From the NCBI RefSeq assembly GCF_016464385.1, contig NZ_JADMLH010000008.1, positions 129,688 through 193,687 on the forward strand: 64,000 nt of DNA. The letters run 5' to 3'. This DNA comes from Nucisporomicrobium flavum. Lineage in GTDB: Bacteria > Actinomycetota > Actinomycetes > Mycobacteriales > Micromonosporaceae. Positions 8,340-17,507 of this stretch are shown here, piece after piece (position 1 is the first letter of the stretch; each line of letters begins with the position of its first letter). Position numbers and translations under genes: made by a program. The notes below the pieces were generated by a model that did no database searches, was not told the DNA's origin, and worked only from the letters and a program-made list of their open reading frames with translations.

Positions 8340-11117
8340 TCAGCCGCCGTCGTTCTGGTTGCCGTCGGTCTGGCCACCGCCCACCCCGGGCCCGGTACCA
8401 CCACCGCCGGGCACGCCGGGCAGCGTGTTCTGACCGCCGTCGTTCGTACCGCCGTTGTCGTTGTTGCCGTCGTTGTTGCCGCCGTTGTCGCCGTTGCCGT
8501 TCCCATTGCCGTTGCCGTCCTGGCACTGCTGCGGCGCGATCCGGCAGATGAAGCTCTGGTCCGGCGGCGTCTGCTCCTGGGTCGGCGGCGGAGGCGGCGG
8601 GGCCACACCGTTGGCGTACTGGCTGTTCGGATCACCGGTGCGGACGCGCTCCGGGAAGCTCTCCTGCTTCATGTCCAGCGCCCTGGTGACGGTGTTGATG
8701 AACTTCTCCCAGATGGCCGCCGGCGTACCGGAGCCGAACATGTCGCCGCCGTTGTCCTTCAGCTCGACCTTGTTCTTGGCGCCACCGACCCACACCGTGG
8801 CCGCGAGCTGCGGGATGCCGCCGACGAACCAGGTGTCACCGCTACCGGTGTGGTTGTCCTTGCCGTCGTCGAACTCCCAGGTGCCGGACTTGGCGATTGC
8901 CGAGCGGCCGTTGCGCAGGGTGTTCTCGGCGTGCGCCGGGATCTTCGACATGACGCCGGAGAGGTTGGACATCTGGTCCTTGTCGAAGACCCGCTTCGGG
9001 GCGAGCTTCTCGGACTTGACGACCTTCTTCTTGCCGGTGTCCGGGTCGACCGCCTTCACCGACTTGACGAAGTGCACCTTGTTGCGGATGCCCTGGTTGA
9101 CGATGGTCGCGACGCCCTCGGCGTGCTCGAGCGGCACGACGTGGTACTGGCCGAAGGCGACCTCGTTGTCGAAGTTCTTCTTCCACGTGGTGGCCTGGGT
9201 GTTGTCCAGGTCGACCATGGGACCGTTGTCCGGCCACATGTGCTGGATGCCGGCGTCGCGCGCGGCGGCGATGACCTTGTCGCGGCCGATGCCGTCGGCG
9301 ATCCAGTAGAACGGGAAGTTGTACGACTTGATCGTCGCCGTCTCGAGGTCACAGTTTCTGATCTTGCCGCCGCAGAGCGTGCCCTTGTCCGCACCGGCGT
9401 TGTTGATCTCCCGGCCGCCCTCGCGCTTCTTGGTGCTGTCCCAGATCGTGTCGAACGAGATGTTCTCCCGCAGACCCGCGGCCAGCGTGTAGATCTTGAA
9501 CGTCGAGCCGGGGGACTGGCCGCGGCCGCTGAAGCCGGTGCCGTCGCCGTTCATGTAGCTGCCGTAGTCGGTGCCGTTGGGGTCGTCGCCCGCGTAGTAG
9601 CCGAGCACCCGGCCGGTGGTCGGGTCGATGCCGATGACCGCGGCCTGGTACGACTTCGGCTTGCCGTGCATCGGCGACTCGTCGCTCTTGCGCGAGCCGG
9701 CCTCCTCGGCGGCCTTCTGCACCTCGGGGTTGATGGTCGTGGTGACCGTGTAGCCGCCCCGCTGGAACTCGGTCTCGCTGATGCCCATCTCGCGCAGCTC
9801 GGCGTTGACGTGGCGCATGATCATGCCGACCGGCTTGTCCGCGGCGCACGTCTTGCAGCCGCCCTTCGACGGCGGCTTCACCTTCGGGTACTTGCGGGCG
9901 GCGTACACCTCGGGAGAGATCCACTTCTCCTCGAGCATGTTCTTCATCGTGTACTCCCAGCGGTCTTTGGCCGCCTGGAGGTTGTAGTTGGGGTCGAAGC
10001 CCTTGTGCCCGCCCGACGGGTCCGGCTCGGGCTGCTTGATGATCGAGGCGAGCACCGCCGCCTCGTACGGCGTGATCGCGTTCTTGTCACCCTCGGGCGT
10101 CATCACCGACTTGCCGAAGTAGCCCTGCGCCGCGGCCTCGATGCCGTACCGGCCCTCACCGAGGTAGATGTAGTTCAGGTAGAGGCCCATGATCTGGTTC
10201 TTGTCGTACTTGCCCTCGAGCTTGCGGGCGAGCACGGCCTCCCGGAGCTTGCGGTTGTAGCTGATCGCCTTGAGGTCCGCGGCGTGCCGGGCGTACTGCT
10301 GGGTGATCGTCGAGGCGCCCTGCGTGCTGCCACCGGTGAAGTTGTTCCACGCGGCCCGGACGATGCCCTTCATGTCGATGCCGTTGTGGTGGTAGAAGTT
10401 CTTGTCCTCGGCCGCGGCGACGGCGTGCTGCACGACCATGTTGATCTTCGGCTGCGGCACGATCGTGCGGTTCTGGTCGCCGAGGCGCGCGAGCACGTTG
10501 CCCGACTCGTCGAGGATGACGTTCGTCTGCGCCTCGGTCTTCTGCGGCGGCAGGTCGACGTCGTCCCAGAGGTACGTGCCACCCACGACGCCGGCGCCGA
10601 GCATGATCACCAGGACGGCGGCCGCGGCGGTCAGGATGTTCGTGCGCCGGCGCTTCTTGGCCGCCTTGGTGAGGATCTTCTGCGCGCTGCCCCGCTTGCC
10701 GTTGCCGGAGGGGTCGCCGAGGTCGATGTTGCCGCCCCCACCGACCGCGGGGGAGACGGGCCGGACGGCGGCGCGGGCGACAGAGGCCCGTCCGCCGGCG
10801 CCCGCGGCGTTCGGCGCACCCGCGGAGGCACGGCCGCCGACCGAGGCGCGCGCGCCCACGGCGCCGGTGCCGGCGCCGACGGAGGCACGGCCGGCGCCCG
10901 CCGGGGCACGCCCGGCGACCGAGGCGGATCCGACGGAGGCCGCACCGCGGGGCGCGGAGCCGCTGACGGAGGCACGACCGCCGGCCGGGCGCCGATAGGC
11001 GTCGGGCGCGGGGCGCTCGTCGTAGCCGGACGGGTCGTCGTCAGGCGTGGAAGCAGCGGACGGCCCGGGCACTCGGGCCCGGGCGCGTGCAGACTGCGGA
11101 TCGCCGTACGAGTTCAT
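8340..11117 (-). CDS. ponA: Class A penicillin-binding protein (peptidoglycan glycosyltransferase/transpeptidase)
   Basis: Bifunctional cell-wall polymerase acting outside the membrane. 925 residues from ATG 11117 (MNSYGDPQ), preceded by AGGTGTAACCGA. Order: a roughly 150-residue cytoplasmic tail rich in Ala/Gly/Arg with ASVGG-type repeats; one membrane helix (about 156-180); a GT51 domain containing AAAEDKNFYHH and QGASTITQQYAR; then a transpeptidase with SxxK at Ser538 (GSTFK), a KSYN motif and KSGT near 740. The C-terminus is a Pro run followed by an Asn/Gly-rich tail. Its place next to DUF5318, PadR and ino1 matches mycobacterial ponA1. Confidence 0.95.
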   Translation of the reverse strand: MNSYGDPQSARARARVPGPSAASTPDDDPSGYDERPAPDAYRRPAGGRASVSGSAPRGAASVGSASVAGRAPAGAGRASVGAGTGAVGARASVGGRASAGAPNAAGAGGRASVARAAVRPVSPAVGGGGNIDLGDPSGNGKRGSAQKILTKAAKKRRRTNILTAAAAVLVIMLGAGVVGGTYLWDDVDLPPQKTEAQTNVILDESGNVLARLGDQNRTIVPQPKINMVVQHAVAAAEDKNFYHHNGIDMKGIVRAAWNNFTGGSTQGASTITQQYARHAADLKAISYNRKLREAVLARKLEGKYDKNQIMGLYLNYIYLGEGRYGIEAAAQGYFGKSVMTPEGDKNAITPYEAAVLASIIKQPEPDPSGGHKGFDPNYNLQAAKDRWEYTMKNMLEEKWISPEVYAARKYPKVKPPSKGGCKTCAADKPVGMIMRHVNAELREMGISETEFQRGGYTVTTTINPEVQKAAEEAGSRKSDESPMHGKPKSYQAAVIGIDPTTGRVLGYYAGDDPNGTDYGSYMNGDGTGFSGRGQSPGSTFKIYTLAAGLRENISFDTIWDSTKKREGGREINNAGADKGTLCGGKIRNCDLETATIKSYNFPFYWIADGIGRDKVIAAARDAGIQHMWPDNGPMVDLDNTQATTWKKNFDNEVAFGQYHVVPLEHAEGVATIVNQGIRNKVHFVKSVKAVDPDTGKKKVVKSEKLAPKRVFDKDQMSNLSGVMSKIPAHAENTLRNGRSAIAKSGTWEFDDGKDNHTGSGDTWFVGGIPQLAATVWVGGAKNKVELKDNGGDMFGSGTPAAIWEKFINTVTRALDMKQESFPERVRTGDPNSQYANGVAPPPPPPTQEQTPPDQSFICRIAPQQCQDGNGNGNGNGDNGGNNDGNNDNGGTNDGGQNTLPGVPGGGGTGPGVGGGQTDGNQNDGG

Positions 11118-11306
11118 TCGGTTACACCTACCGGTCGCGGTGGCGCGCCCGGGGAGCCCTGGAGGGGCTCCCGCCGGCTGGGCCACGAGCGGACATTCTG
11201 GGCTGCATCGCCGCAGCCGCCCTGTCGGATGTCAAGAATGACCGATTGCGGCGCTGGATGCCCGTGTCGGTCGGGGTCGTGTCAACGTTAGCGACGTTGA
11301 GGGCGA

Positions 11307-11777
11307 TCACTGTCTGCCCTCCCGGCGATGTGACGACGACCCTGTCTCGCGGTGGCGGCCCGAGGCGGACGCGGCGGCTGCCGCCGCGCCGTTGTCCAGT
11401 TCGTCGGATTTCAGCGCGTCCCTGCCGAGCAGGTACTGCTCGATCAGATGGTTCCACGCGCAGGACTGGCACACCTCGACCACGAAGACTTGGAACTCAC
11501 GCAGCGTCATCGCGAGGACCGGCAGCTCGGCGAGCTTCCGGGCCTGGCCGGCGGACTGCTTCAGCTCGTCGCCGTAGATGTAGTGCACCAAGGTGAGGTT
11601 GTCGCGGCGGCAGACCGGGCAACGCTCGTCGGTCGGCTCGCCGTGGAACCGAGCTGCGTTTCTGAGGTACGGCGAGGCATCGCAGACCTCGAGGGTTCCG
11701 ACCTTGCCGTTGTGCACGTCACGCAGCAGCGCTCGCTTCTGTAGCGAGTAGTCGACGACCTGCCGCTGCGTGCGCAT
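11307..11777 (-). CDS. DUF5318 family protein
   Basis: 156 residues, start MRTQRQVVDYSLQKRALL. Two CxxC pairs (RCPVCRRDN near residue 53, and EVCQSCAWN near 103) suggest a zinc-ribbon-like fold. The family is conserved in actinobacteria next to ponA and PadR (Rv0049 in M. tuberculosis) and has no established function. The last 30 residues are Ala/Ser/Arg-rich and probably disordered. It diverges from padR; the 155-base spacer holds the PadR operator. Confidence 0.85.
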   Translation of the reverse strand: MRTQRQVVDYSLQKRALLRDVHNGKVGTLEVCDASPYLRNAARFHGEPTDERCPVCRRDNLTLVHYIYGDELKQSAGQARKLAELPVLAMTLREFQVFVVEVCQSCAWNHLIEQYLLGRDALKSDELDNGAAAAAASASGRHRETGSSSHRREGRQ

Positions 11778-11859
11778 GGCGAAGAGAGTACGCGGTCCGG
11801 TCCGGAACGGCGACAGCCATCACACAGCGTGGCGCGGCGACTGCGATACCGACACCGTC

Positions 11860-11913
11860 TTGCGATACGCCTCGCACCGACCTACGGTTGCGATGTATCG
11901 GCCCGATACATCG
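11860..11913 (+). promoter_or_regulatory. padR promoter with a palindromic operator
   Basis: A candidate -35 TTGCGA (11860-11865) and -10 TACGGT (11883-11888) are 17 bases apart. This puts the transcription start inside the perfect inverted repeat CGATGTATCG (11891-11900) / CGATACATCG (11904-11913). The palindrome has the ATGT...ACAT half-sites known for PadR operators, though with an 11-base rather than 8-base centre. Autorepression by the adjacent PadR protein is the simplest reading. Confidence 0.7.
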
Positions 11914-11932
11914 CACTCAAGGAGGTGGCCCG

Positions 11933-12568
11933 ATGCTGGAACTAGCGATCCTCGGCCTCCTCCAGGAGGCCCCGATGCACGGGTACGAGCTGCGCAAAGA
12001 GCTCGCCACCAAGCTGGGCACGATCCGTGCCGCGATCAGCTACGGCACCCTCTACCCCACCCTCAAACGGCTGCACAGCGCCGGCTGGATCAGTGAACAG
12101 GCCCCCGAGACCGACATCGTCCCGCCGATGACGAGCAAACGGGGCCGGATTGTCTACAAGATCACTGCCGAGGGGAAAGAGCGGTTCGCCGACCTGCTGG
12201 CCCAGGCGGGCCCGGAGACGTACGACGACGCGGGCTTCGGCGTGCACTTCACCTTCTTCTCCCGGACCGACCGGGCGACCCGGCTGCGCATCCTCGAGGG
12301 TCGCCGTCGTCGCATCGAGGAACGCCGGGAAGGGCTGCGGGACGTATTGGCGCGCGCCGGGGACCGGCTCGACGCGTACACCCTCGAACTGCAGCGCCAC
12401 GGGCTCGACGCGTGTGAGCGCGAGGTCCGCTGGCTGGAGGAGCTCATCACGAACGAGCGCTCCGGCCGTGCCCCGTCCGTCGCGACTGGCGGCACACCCG
12501 ATTCCGCGGCCGAACCGGTCGTGGAAGCACCCCCCGAAGAACCGGCTCCGCATCAGGACCGGCCGTGA
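11933..12568 (+). CDS. PadR family transcriptional regulator
   Basis: Winged-helix repressor, 211 residues from ATG 11933 (MLELAILGLLQEAPMHGYELRKEL), which follows AAGGAGG. The N-terminal PadR domain includes SYGTLYPTLKRLHSAGWI and KRGRIVYKITAEG. It is followed by a helical Vir_act_alpha_C-type domain rich in Arg/Glu and a short Pro/Glu tail. It lies 20 bases upstream of ino1 and reads the same way. M. tuberculosis keeps the same pair (Rv0047c-ino1), so it may control inositol synthesis. The palindrome just upstream is the likely autoregulatory site. Confidence 0.92.
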   Translation: MLELAILGLLQEAPMHGYELRKELATKLGTIRAAISYGTLYPTLKRLHSAGWISEQAPETDIVPPMTSKRGRIVYKITAEGKERFADLLAQAGPETYDDAGFGVHFTFFSRTDRATRLRILEGRRRRIEERREGLRDVLARAGDRLDAYTLELQRHGLDACEREVRWLEELITNERSGRAPSVATGGTPDSAAEPVVEAPPEEPAPHQDRP

Positions 12569-12588
12569 TGAACAAGGAGGCAAACGCG

Positions 12589-13668
12589 ATGGGCTCCGTC
12601 CGCGTCGCCATCGTCGGTGTGGGTAACTGCGCCTCGTCCCTCGTACAGGGCGTGGAGTACTACCGCGACGCCGACCCGAACGACCGCGTTCCGGGTCTCA
12701 TGCACGTCACCTTCGGCGACTACCACGTCAATGACGTGAAGTTCGTCGCGGCGTTCGATGTGGACGCCAAGAAGGTCGGCATGGACCTCGCCGAGGCGAT
12801 CGTCGCCAGCGAGAACAACACGATCAAGCTCACCGACGTGCCGCCCACCGGGGTGACCGTCCAGCGTGGACCGACCTTCGACGGTCTGGGCACGTACTAC
12901 CGCGAGATCATCGAGGAGTCGTCGGCCGAGCCTGTCGACGTCGTCAAGGCCCTCAAGGACGCCGAGGTCGACGTCGTCGTCTCGTACCTGCCGGTGGGTT
13001 CCGAGGAGGCCGACAAGTTCTACGCGCAGGCCGCGATCGACGCCGGCTGCGCGTTCGTCAACGCGCTGCCCGTCTTCATCGCCTCGGACCCGGTCTGGGC
13101 GAAGAAGTTCGAGGACGCGGGTCTGCCGATCGTCGGCGACGACATCAAGAGCCAGGTCGGCGCGACGATCGTGCACCGCGCGCTCGCCAAGCTGTTCGAG
13201 GACCGCGGTGTCGAGCTGCTGCGCACGTACCAGCTCAACTTCGGCGGCAACATGGACTTCATGAACATGCTCGAGCGCACCCGCCTGGTCTCGAAGAAGA
13301 TCTCGAAGACCCAGTCGGTGACCTCGCAGATCCCGCACGAGATGGTCAAGAGCGACGTGCACATCGGCCCGTCGGACCACGTGCCGTGGCTCGACGACCG
13401 CAAGTGGGCCTACATCCGGCTCGAGGGCCGCAGCTTCGGCGACACCCCGCTGACCGCCGAGCTCAAGCTCGAGGTGTGGGACTCGCCGAACTCGGCCGGC
13501 GTGATCATCGACGCGGTTCGCGCCGCGAAGATCGCCAAGGACCGCGGCATCGGTGGCCCGATCCTCTCGGCCAGCTCGTACTTCATGAAGAGCCCGCCGG
13601 TGCAGTACAACGACCACGACGCGAAGGAGGCCGTGGAGGCCTTCATCAAGGGCGACATCGAGCGCTGA
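12589..13668 (+). CDS. ino1: Inositol-3-phosphate synthase
   Basis: NAD-dependent isomerisation of glucose 6-phosphate to inositol 3-phosphate, the first step to inositol lipids and mycothiol. 359 residues from the ATG at 12589 with AAGGAGG seven bases upstream. It has a Rossmann motif VAIVGVGNCASSL at residues 5-17, then LPVGSEEADKFY, GDDIKSQVGATIVHR and the conserved LNFGGNMDFMNM segment. The length and sequence are typical of the short actinobacterial type. It is followed directly by a strong bidirectional terminator. Confidence 0.96.
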   Translation: MGSVRVAIVGVGNCASSLVQGVEYYRDADPNDRVPGLMHVTFGDYHVNDVKFVAAFDVDAKKVGMDLAEAIVASENNTIKLTDVPPTGVTVQRGPTFDGLGTYYREIIEESSAEPVDVVKALKDAEVDVVVSYLPVGSEEADKFYAQAAIDAGCAFVNALPVFIASDPVWAKKFEDAGLPIVGDDIKSQVGATIVHRALAKLFEDRGVELLRTYQLNFGGNMDFMNMLERTRLVSKKISKTQSVTSQIPHEMVKSDVHIGPSDHVPWLDDRKWAYIRLEGRSFGDTPLTAELKLEVWDSPNSAGVIIDAVRAAKIAKDRGIGGPILSASSYFMKSPPVQYNDHDAKEAVEAFIKGDIER

Positions 13669-13681
13669 CGCTCGAACGCAC

Positions 13682-13714
13682 GAAAGGCCGGACCGGCATA
13701 CGGTCCGGCCTTTC
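13682..13714. terminator. Bidirectional terminator between ino1 and the desaturase
   Basis: GAAAGGCCGGACCG (13682-13695) and CGGTCCGGCCTTTC (13701-13714) form a perfect 14-bp stem with a five-base loop. The A/T bases at the stem foot provide a short T stretch on both strands. It separates two converging genes. Confidence 0.85.
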
Positions 13715-13725
13715 GCGTCGGTGGA

Positions 13726-14928
13726 TCAGCTCGCGGTGGTGACGGGCGCGGCCGCCGCAACCGGGGTACGCCGCCAGCGCTCGGCCGCAGCGCGCACCTT
13801 CGCCGGGGACGGGGCACCGGTCCGGGCCGCCTCGTCCTTGCGCCGGTTCGGCAGGGACAGCCGGATGACCTTCGCCCACGCCGAGGCGACCTGCTTCGGC
13901 AGCGGACCTGTGACGTACTGCAGGTCGTACTTCTCGAACAGCGCCCGCACCTTCGGCGCGATCTCGCCGTACCTGTTGCTGGGCATGTCCGGGAAGAGGT
14001 GGTGCTCGATCTGGTGCGACAGGTTGCCGGTCATGACGTGCAGCAGCTTGCTGCCGCTGACGTTGGCCGAGCCGAGCATCTGACGCAGGTACCACTCGCC
14101 GCGCGTCTCGCCCTCGATGGACGTCTTCTCGAAGGTCTCCACCCCGTGGGGGAAGTGGCCGCACATGATCACCGAGTGACTCCACAGGTTGCGGATCAGG
14201 TTGGCGGTGGCGTTGGCCGCGATCGTGTGCAGGAACGAGGGCCCCGACAGGGCGGGGTGGATCACGTACTCCTTGAGCGCCTTCTTGCCGATGCTGCGCC
14301 GGACCTTCTTCAGCGCGGCCCGGAACTTCGGGTCCCGGCGGCGCTCCTTGGTCTTCAGGTTGTACCCGAGCTCCAGGTCGTACGCGGCGATGCCGTACTC
14401 GAAGAGGCAGGCGTTGAGGAAGTTGTAGAACGGCTGGCCGAGGTACGCCGGCGTCCACGGCTGGTCCTCGTCGACGCGCATGATGCCGTACCCGAGGTCG
14501 TTGTCGCGCCCGACCACGTTGGTGTACGTGTGGTGCAGCTCGTTGTGCGAGTGCTGCCACTGCTCCGCCGGGGACGCGAAGTCCCACTTCCACGTGGTCG
14601 AGTGGATCTTCGGGTCCCGCATCCAGTCCCACTGGCCGTGCAGGACGTTGTGGCCGATCTCCATGTTGTCCAGGATCTTGGCGATCGACAGCCCGGCCGT
14701 GCCGACCAGCCACGCCGGCGGGAACAGCGAGAAGAGAAGGACGGCCCGGCTGCCCACGTCCAGGCTGCGCTGGATTTTGATCATGCGCCGGATGTACGCG
14801 GCGTCGCGTTCGCCGCGGCTGCCCATGACCTCGTCGCGGATCGCGTCGAGCTCGATCCCGATCTGCTCGATGTCCTCAGGCGTGAGGTGAGCGATCGGAT
14901 TGGTCTTCTTGTGCTGGATCGTGGTCAC
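13726..14928 (-). CDS. Acyl-CoA/fatty-acid desaturase (DesA3-like)
   Basis: Membrane-bound di-iron desaturase that introduces a double bond into fatty acyl chains. 400 residues from GTG 14928 (TTIQHKKTNPIAHL), preceded by AGAGGA. The three histidine boxes are present: HNVLHG (about residue 112), HNELHH (about 146) and HQIEHH (about 325). Hydrophobic segments lie around 80-110 and 200-260. It is read together with the reductase gene 16 bases upstream, the same pairing as M. tuberculosis desA3 (Rv3229c) and its reductase Rv3230c, which supplies electrons to the desaturase. Confidence 0.93.
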   Translation of the reverse strand: MTTIQHKKTNPIAHLTPEDIEQIGIELDAIRDEVMGSRGERDAAYIRRMIKIQRSLDVGSRAVLLFSLFPPAWLVGTAGLSIAKILDNMEIGHNVLHGQWDWMRDPKIHSTTWKWDFASPAEQWQHSHNELHHTYTNVVGRDNDLGYGIMRVDEDQPWTPAYLGQPFYNFLNACLFEYGIAAYDLELGYNLKTKERRRDPKFRAALKKVRRSIGKKALKEYVIHPALSGPSFLHTIAANATANLIRNLWSHSVIMCGHFPHGVETFEKTSIEGETRGEWYLRQMLGSANVSGSKLLHVMTGNLSHQIEHHLFPDMPSNRYGEIAPKVRALFEKYDLQYVTGPLPKQVASAWAKVIRLSLPNRRKDEAARTGAPSPAKVRAAAERWRRTPVAAAAPVTTAS

Positions 14929-14944
14929 GGGCGGTCCTCTTCTC

Positions 14945-16015
14945 CTACAGGTCGATCTGGCAAGGACCGGCGGCGGCCGATACGCAGGTCTGTACGGGAA
15001 TGCTGTCGCCAGGCTCGGCGACGGTGAGCTGACCGTCGCGCAGGTCGCGCACGGCGCCCTCACGCAGCGGCAGCACGCAGCTGAAGCAGATGCCCATGCG
15101 GCATCCGGAGGGCATGAGCACCCCGGCGGCCTCCCCGGCGTCCAGGAGGGGCACGGTTCCGTCGGTCTCCACGACGGTGCCGGAACGCGTGAATGTGACG
15201 GTGCCGCCCTCGCCCGTGGTGGTCACGGTGGGGCGGAAGCGCTCGACGTGCAGCAGATGCGCCGCGTCCGCGTCGGCCCAGTGCGTGGCCAGGTCGTCGA
15301 GGAGCTCGTTGGGCCCGCAGGCCCAGGTCTGCCGGGCGAACAGGTCCGGCACCAGCTCGTCGAGGTCGGCCGGCTTGATCCGCCCGTCGGCGGCGGTGTG
15401 GCGCTCGACGAGCCGGATGCGGCCATGGCCGGCCAGGGCGCGCAGCTCGGCGCCGAAGACGGCCGCTTCCCGGGTACGGGCGGAGTGCACGACAACCACG
15501 TCGGCCAGCTCGGCCAGGTGACTGCGCAGCATGCCCATGACGGGTGTGATGCCACTGCCCGCGGTCACGAACAATGATTTGGCCGGCAGGGGAGCCGGGA
15601 GTACGAACTCGCCCATGGGCTGGTCCAGGTGCAGGAGCATGCCGCGCCGGGCCCGGCGTACGAGGTGGGTGCTCACCGCGCCGCCGGGTATCGCGTTCAC
15701 GGTGATGCAGATGCGCCCGTCGCGGCGGCCGGCCCGGCTGGTCACCGAGTACGAGCGCCACAGCCGTACGCCGTCGACGTCCACGCCGAGCCGCACGTAC
15801 TGGCCGGGTACGTGCCCGGCCCAGCCGACGCCGGGCTTGAGCAGGAGGCTGGCGCTGTCCGGCGTCTCCGGGCGTACCGCCTCGACGCGGGCACGCAGCA
15901 CCCGCGGGTTGCGCAGCGGAGCCACGGCGTCGAGGTAGTCGTCGGGTACCAGCGGCGCCGTGATCAGTTCCACGGCACGCTGCGCGCCGGCCCGGAGCGC
16001 TTTGATAACAGCCAC
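14945..16015 (-). CDS. Ferredoxin reductase-type oxidoreductase (FAD, NAD(P)H, 2Fe-2S) for the desaturase
   Basis: 356 residues from GTG 16015. An FAD-binding domain carries RLWRSYSVTS, a nucleotide-binding domain carries SLFVTAGSGITPVMGML, and a C-terminal plant-type ferredoxin domain carries the cluster cysteines in CRMGICFSC plus a final TC. This matches electron-transfer partners of membrane desaturases such as Rv3230c. The gene is directly upstream of the desaturase and transcribed with it. The frame continues upstream to 16114, but no ribosome site or similarity supports a longer start. Confidence 0.9.
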   Translation of the reverse strand: MAVIKALRAGAQRAVELITAPLVPDDYLDAVAPLRNPRVLRARVEAVRPETPDSASLLLKPGVGWAGHVPGQYVRLGVDVDGVRLWRSYSVTSRAGRRDGRICITVNAIPGGAVSTHLVRRARRGMLLHLDQPMGEFVLPAPLPAKSLFVTAGSGITPVMGMLRSHLAELADVVVVHSARTREAAVFGAELRALAGHGRIRLVERHTAADGRIKPADLDELVPDLFARQTWACGPNELLDDLATHWADADAAHLLHVERFRPTVTTTGEGGTVTFTRSGTVVETDGTVPLLDAGEAAGVLMPSGCRMGICFSCVLPLREGAVRDLRDGQLTVAEPGDSIPVQTCVSAAAGPCQIDL

Positions 16016-16261
16016 GTAACAAGCGTTCCTGCACCGGGCGGACAATCGCCTGACCCGCCGAAGTAAATCTGGCTCCCACTCTTGTACCCGTGGAACAAAA
16101 GTCCCGCTCCACACCTACCGGACGCGAAAAGCGCCCGTAGGGTGGAAAGAGTCCAGGTCGCCGCGCCGGACGGGCTCAGACGGCTCAGACGGCTCAGGCG
16201 GCCGCTCGGCCGGCCCAACCGACTCTGACGGCAGGGCACCGAATAGGACAAAGAGGTCACC

Positions 16262-16462
16262 ATGCCATACCTGAGCGACGTCAATCTCCGGGCTGTCCTC
16301 GCCGTCCTGGTAGAACGCGCCGGCGGCACGATCGAGGTGGCCAACACCGAGCTCTACGACGCCATGCTGCCCGGTCACGGGCTCAGCGAACGGTTCCTCG
16401 TCGAGGAGACCGTGAGCGGAATTCGCCTGTCCATCATTTCCGGTGACGCCGGCGACAAATAA
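16262..16462 (+). CDS. Small hypothetical protein
   Basis: 66 residues (MPYLSDVNLRAVLAVLVERA...). I do not recognise a named family. The ATG follows AGAGGTCACC, a good ribosome site, and codon use has the high third-position GC of neighbouring genes, so it is likely real. The sequence alternates hydrophobic and acidic residues and has no membrane segment or signal peptide. It stands alone between the divergent reductase gene and the cold-shock gene. Confidence 0.65.
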   Translation: MPYLSDVNLRAVLAVLVERAGGTIEVANTELYDAMLPGHGLSERFLVEETVSGIRLSIISGDAGDK

Positions 16463-16665
16463 CACTCCGTTCAGCCGCCGGTGGAAAACGGTGCTACGGT
16501 GGCCTCGTTGCAGTTTTGATTTCCGTAGACGTTGCCGGCGCCTGATGGGTATCCGAACCCGTGGGGCGCTTTTTTGCGTTCCCGTCTCTCCGGACGCGGT
16601 TGATCAATTCGACGACACGGGATCCCGCACGGTGCGGGCTCCCCATCGCCTTCGAAGGAGACGAC

Positions 16666-16869
16666 ATGGCTTCTGGCACCGTTAAATGGTTCAACGCCGA
16701 CAAGGGCTTCGGCTTCATCACCCAGGACGGGGGCGGCGCCGACGTGTTCGCCCACTTCTCGGCCATCGCGGCGGACGGTTACCGCAGCCTCGAGGAGAAC
16801 CAGCGGGTGGAATTCGACGTCACGCCCGGGCAGAAGGGCCCGCAGGCCAGCAACATCCGGCCTATCTGA
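16666..16869 (+). CDS. cspA: Cold-shock protein
   Basis: 67-residue single-stranded nucleic acid-binding OB fold. It starts MASGTVKWFNADKGFGFITQ with RNP1 (KGFGFI) and RNP2 (VFAHF) in the standard positions. The ATG follows GAAGGAG. The roughly 190-base untranslated stretch upstream includes a small hairpin around CCCGCACGGTGCGGG (16624-16638), consistent with the structured leaders common in csp mRNAs. A strong hairpin lies just after the stop codon. Confidence 0.95.
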   Translation: MASGTVKWFNADKGFGFITQDGGGADVFAHFSAIAADGYRSLEENQRVEFDVTPGQKGPQASNIRPI

Positions 16870-16875
16870 TCCATT

Positions 16876-16928
16876 CCGGGGTACGGCGGTCCGACTGGTT
16901 CAGCGGCCCGCCGTGCCCCGGAGTTTCT
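16876..16928 (+). terminator. Terminator after cspA
   Basis: CCGGGGTACGGCGG (16876-16889) pairs with CCGCCGTGCCCCGG (16908-16921) with one G-T wobble, and is followed by AGTTTCTT. It also faces the end of the converging ogt gene. Confidence 0.75.
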
Positions 16929-16974
16929 TGTTGCCGAGAATGGCATCCGGGCGCGTTCCGGCGAATGGAGCAAC

Positions 16975-17472
16975 TCAGCCCCACGCCCGTTCCAGCGCCA
17001 CCCGCGCCTCCAGCTCGAGCAGCTGCCGTTTCCGGGGAAGCCCGCCGCCGAACCCGACGAGTTTGCCGCCGGCACCCACCACCCGGTGACACGGGACGAT
17101 GACGGGCACCGGATTCCGGTTGCACGCCGTCCCCACAGCGCGGGCCGCTCCGGGATCACCCAGTGCCGTGGCGATCGCCCCGTACGTGCGCATCTCGCCG
17201 TACGGAATCGAAGCGATCTGGGCCCATACCGCGCGCTCGAAATCCGACCCGCCGCGCATCTCGACCGGCACCGAGAACTCCGTGACCGTGCCGGAGAAGT
17301 AGCCGCCGAGCTCGGCCAGCACCCGCTCCGCCGCCGGATCGCCGGACCCGGACGCCCACGCCGGACCACCGGGCTCGGGCGCCCATGCCGGCGACGCGCC
17401 GAACCGGACGCCGATCACCGTCTCACCGTCGAGGTCGACGCCGAGCGGGCCGATGGGTGTCTCCAGAAGCAT
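16975..17472 (-). CDS. ogt: Methylated-DNA--[protein]-cysteine S-methyltransferase
   Basis: Suicide repair protein that moves the alkyl group from O6-alkylguanine to its own cysteine. 165 residues from ATG 17472 (MLLETPIGPLGVDL). The C-terminal domain has FERAVWAQIASIPYGEMRTYGAIA, then GTACNRNPVPVIVPCHRVVG, where Cys128 in PCHR is the acceptor. The start follows GAGGCGTGCGG. The frame is open far upstream into the pcnA gene, but that part has no similarity. Confidence 0.93.
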   Translation of the reverse strand: MLLETPIGPLGVDLDGETVIGVRFGASPAWAPEPGGPAWASGSGDPAAERVLAELGGYFSGTVTEFSVPVEMRGGSDFERAVWAQIASIPYGEMRTYGAIATALGDPGAARAVGTACNRNPVPVIVPCHRVVGAGGKLVGFGGGLPRKRQLLELEARVALERAWG

Positions 17473-17507
17473 CCGCACGCCTCGATTGTGCGCCCGGGGT
17501 ACGACAA

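Noticed and set aside
8307..11291. A 994-codon plus-strand open frame opposite the penicillin-binding protein
   Set aside because: The minus strand encodes a clear class A PBP with all motifs; the plus frame has none.
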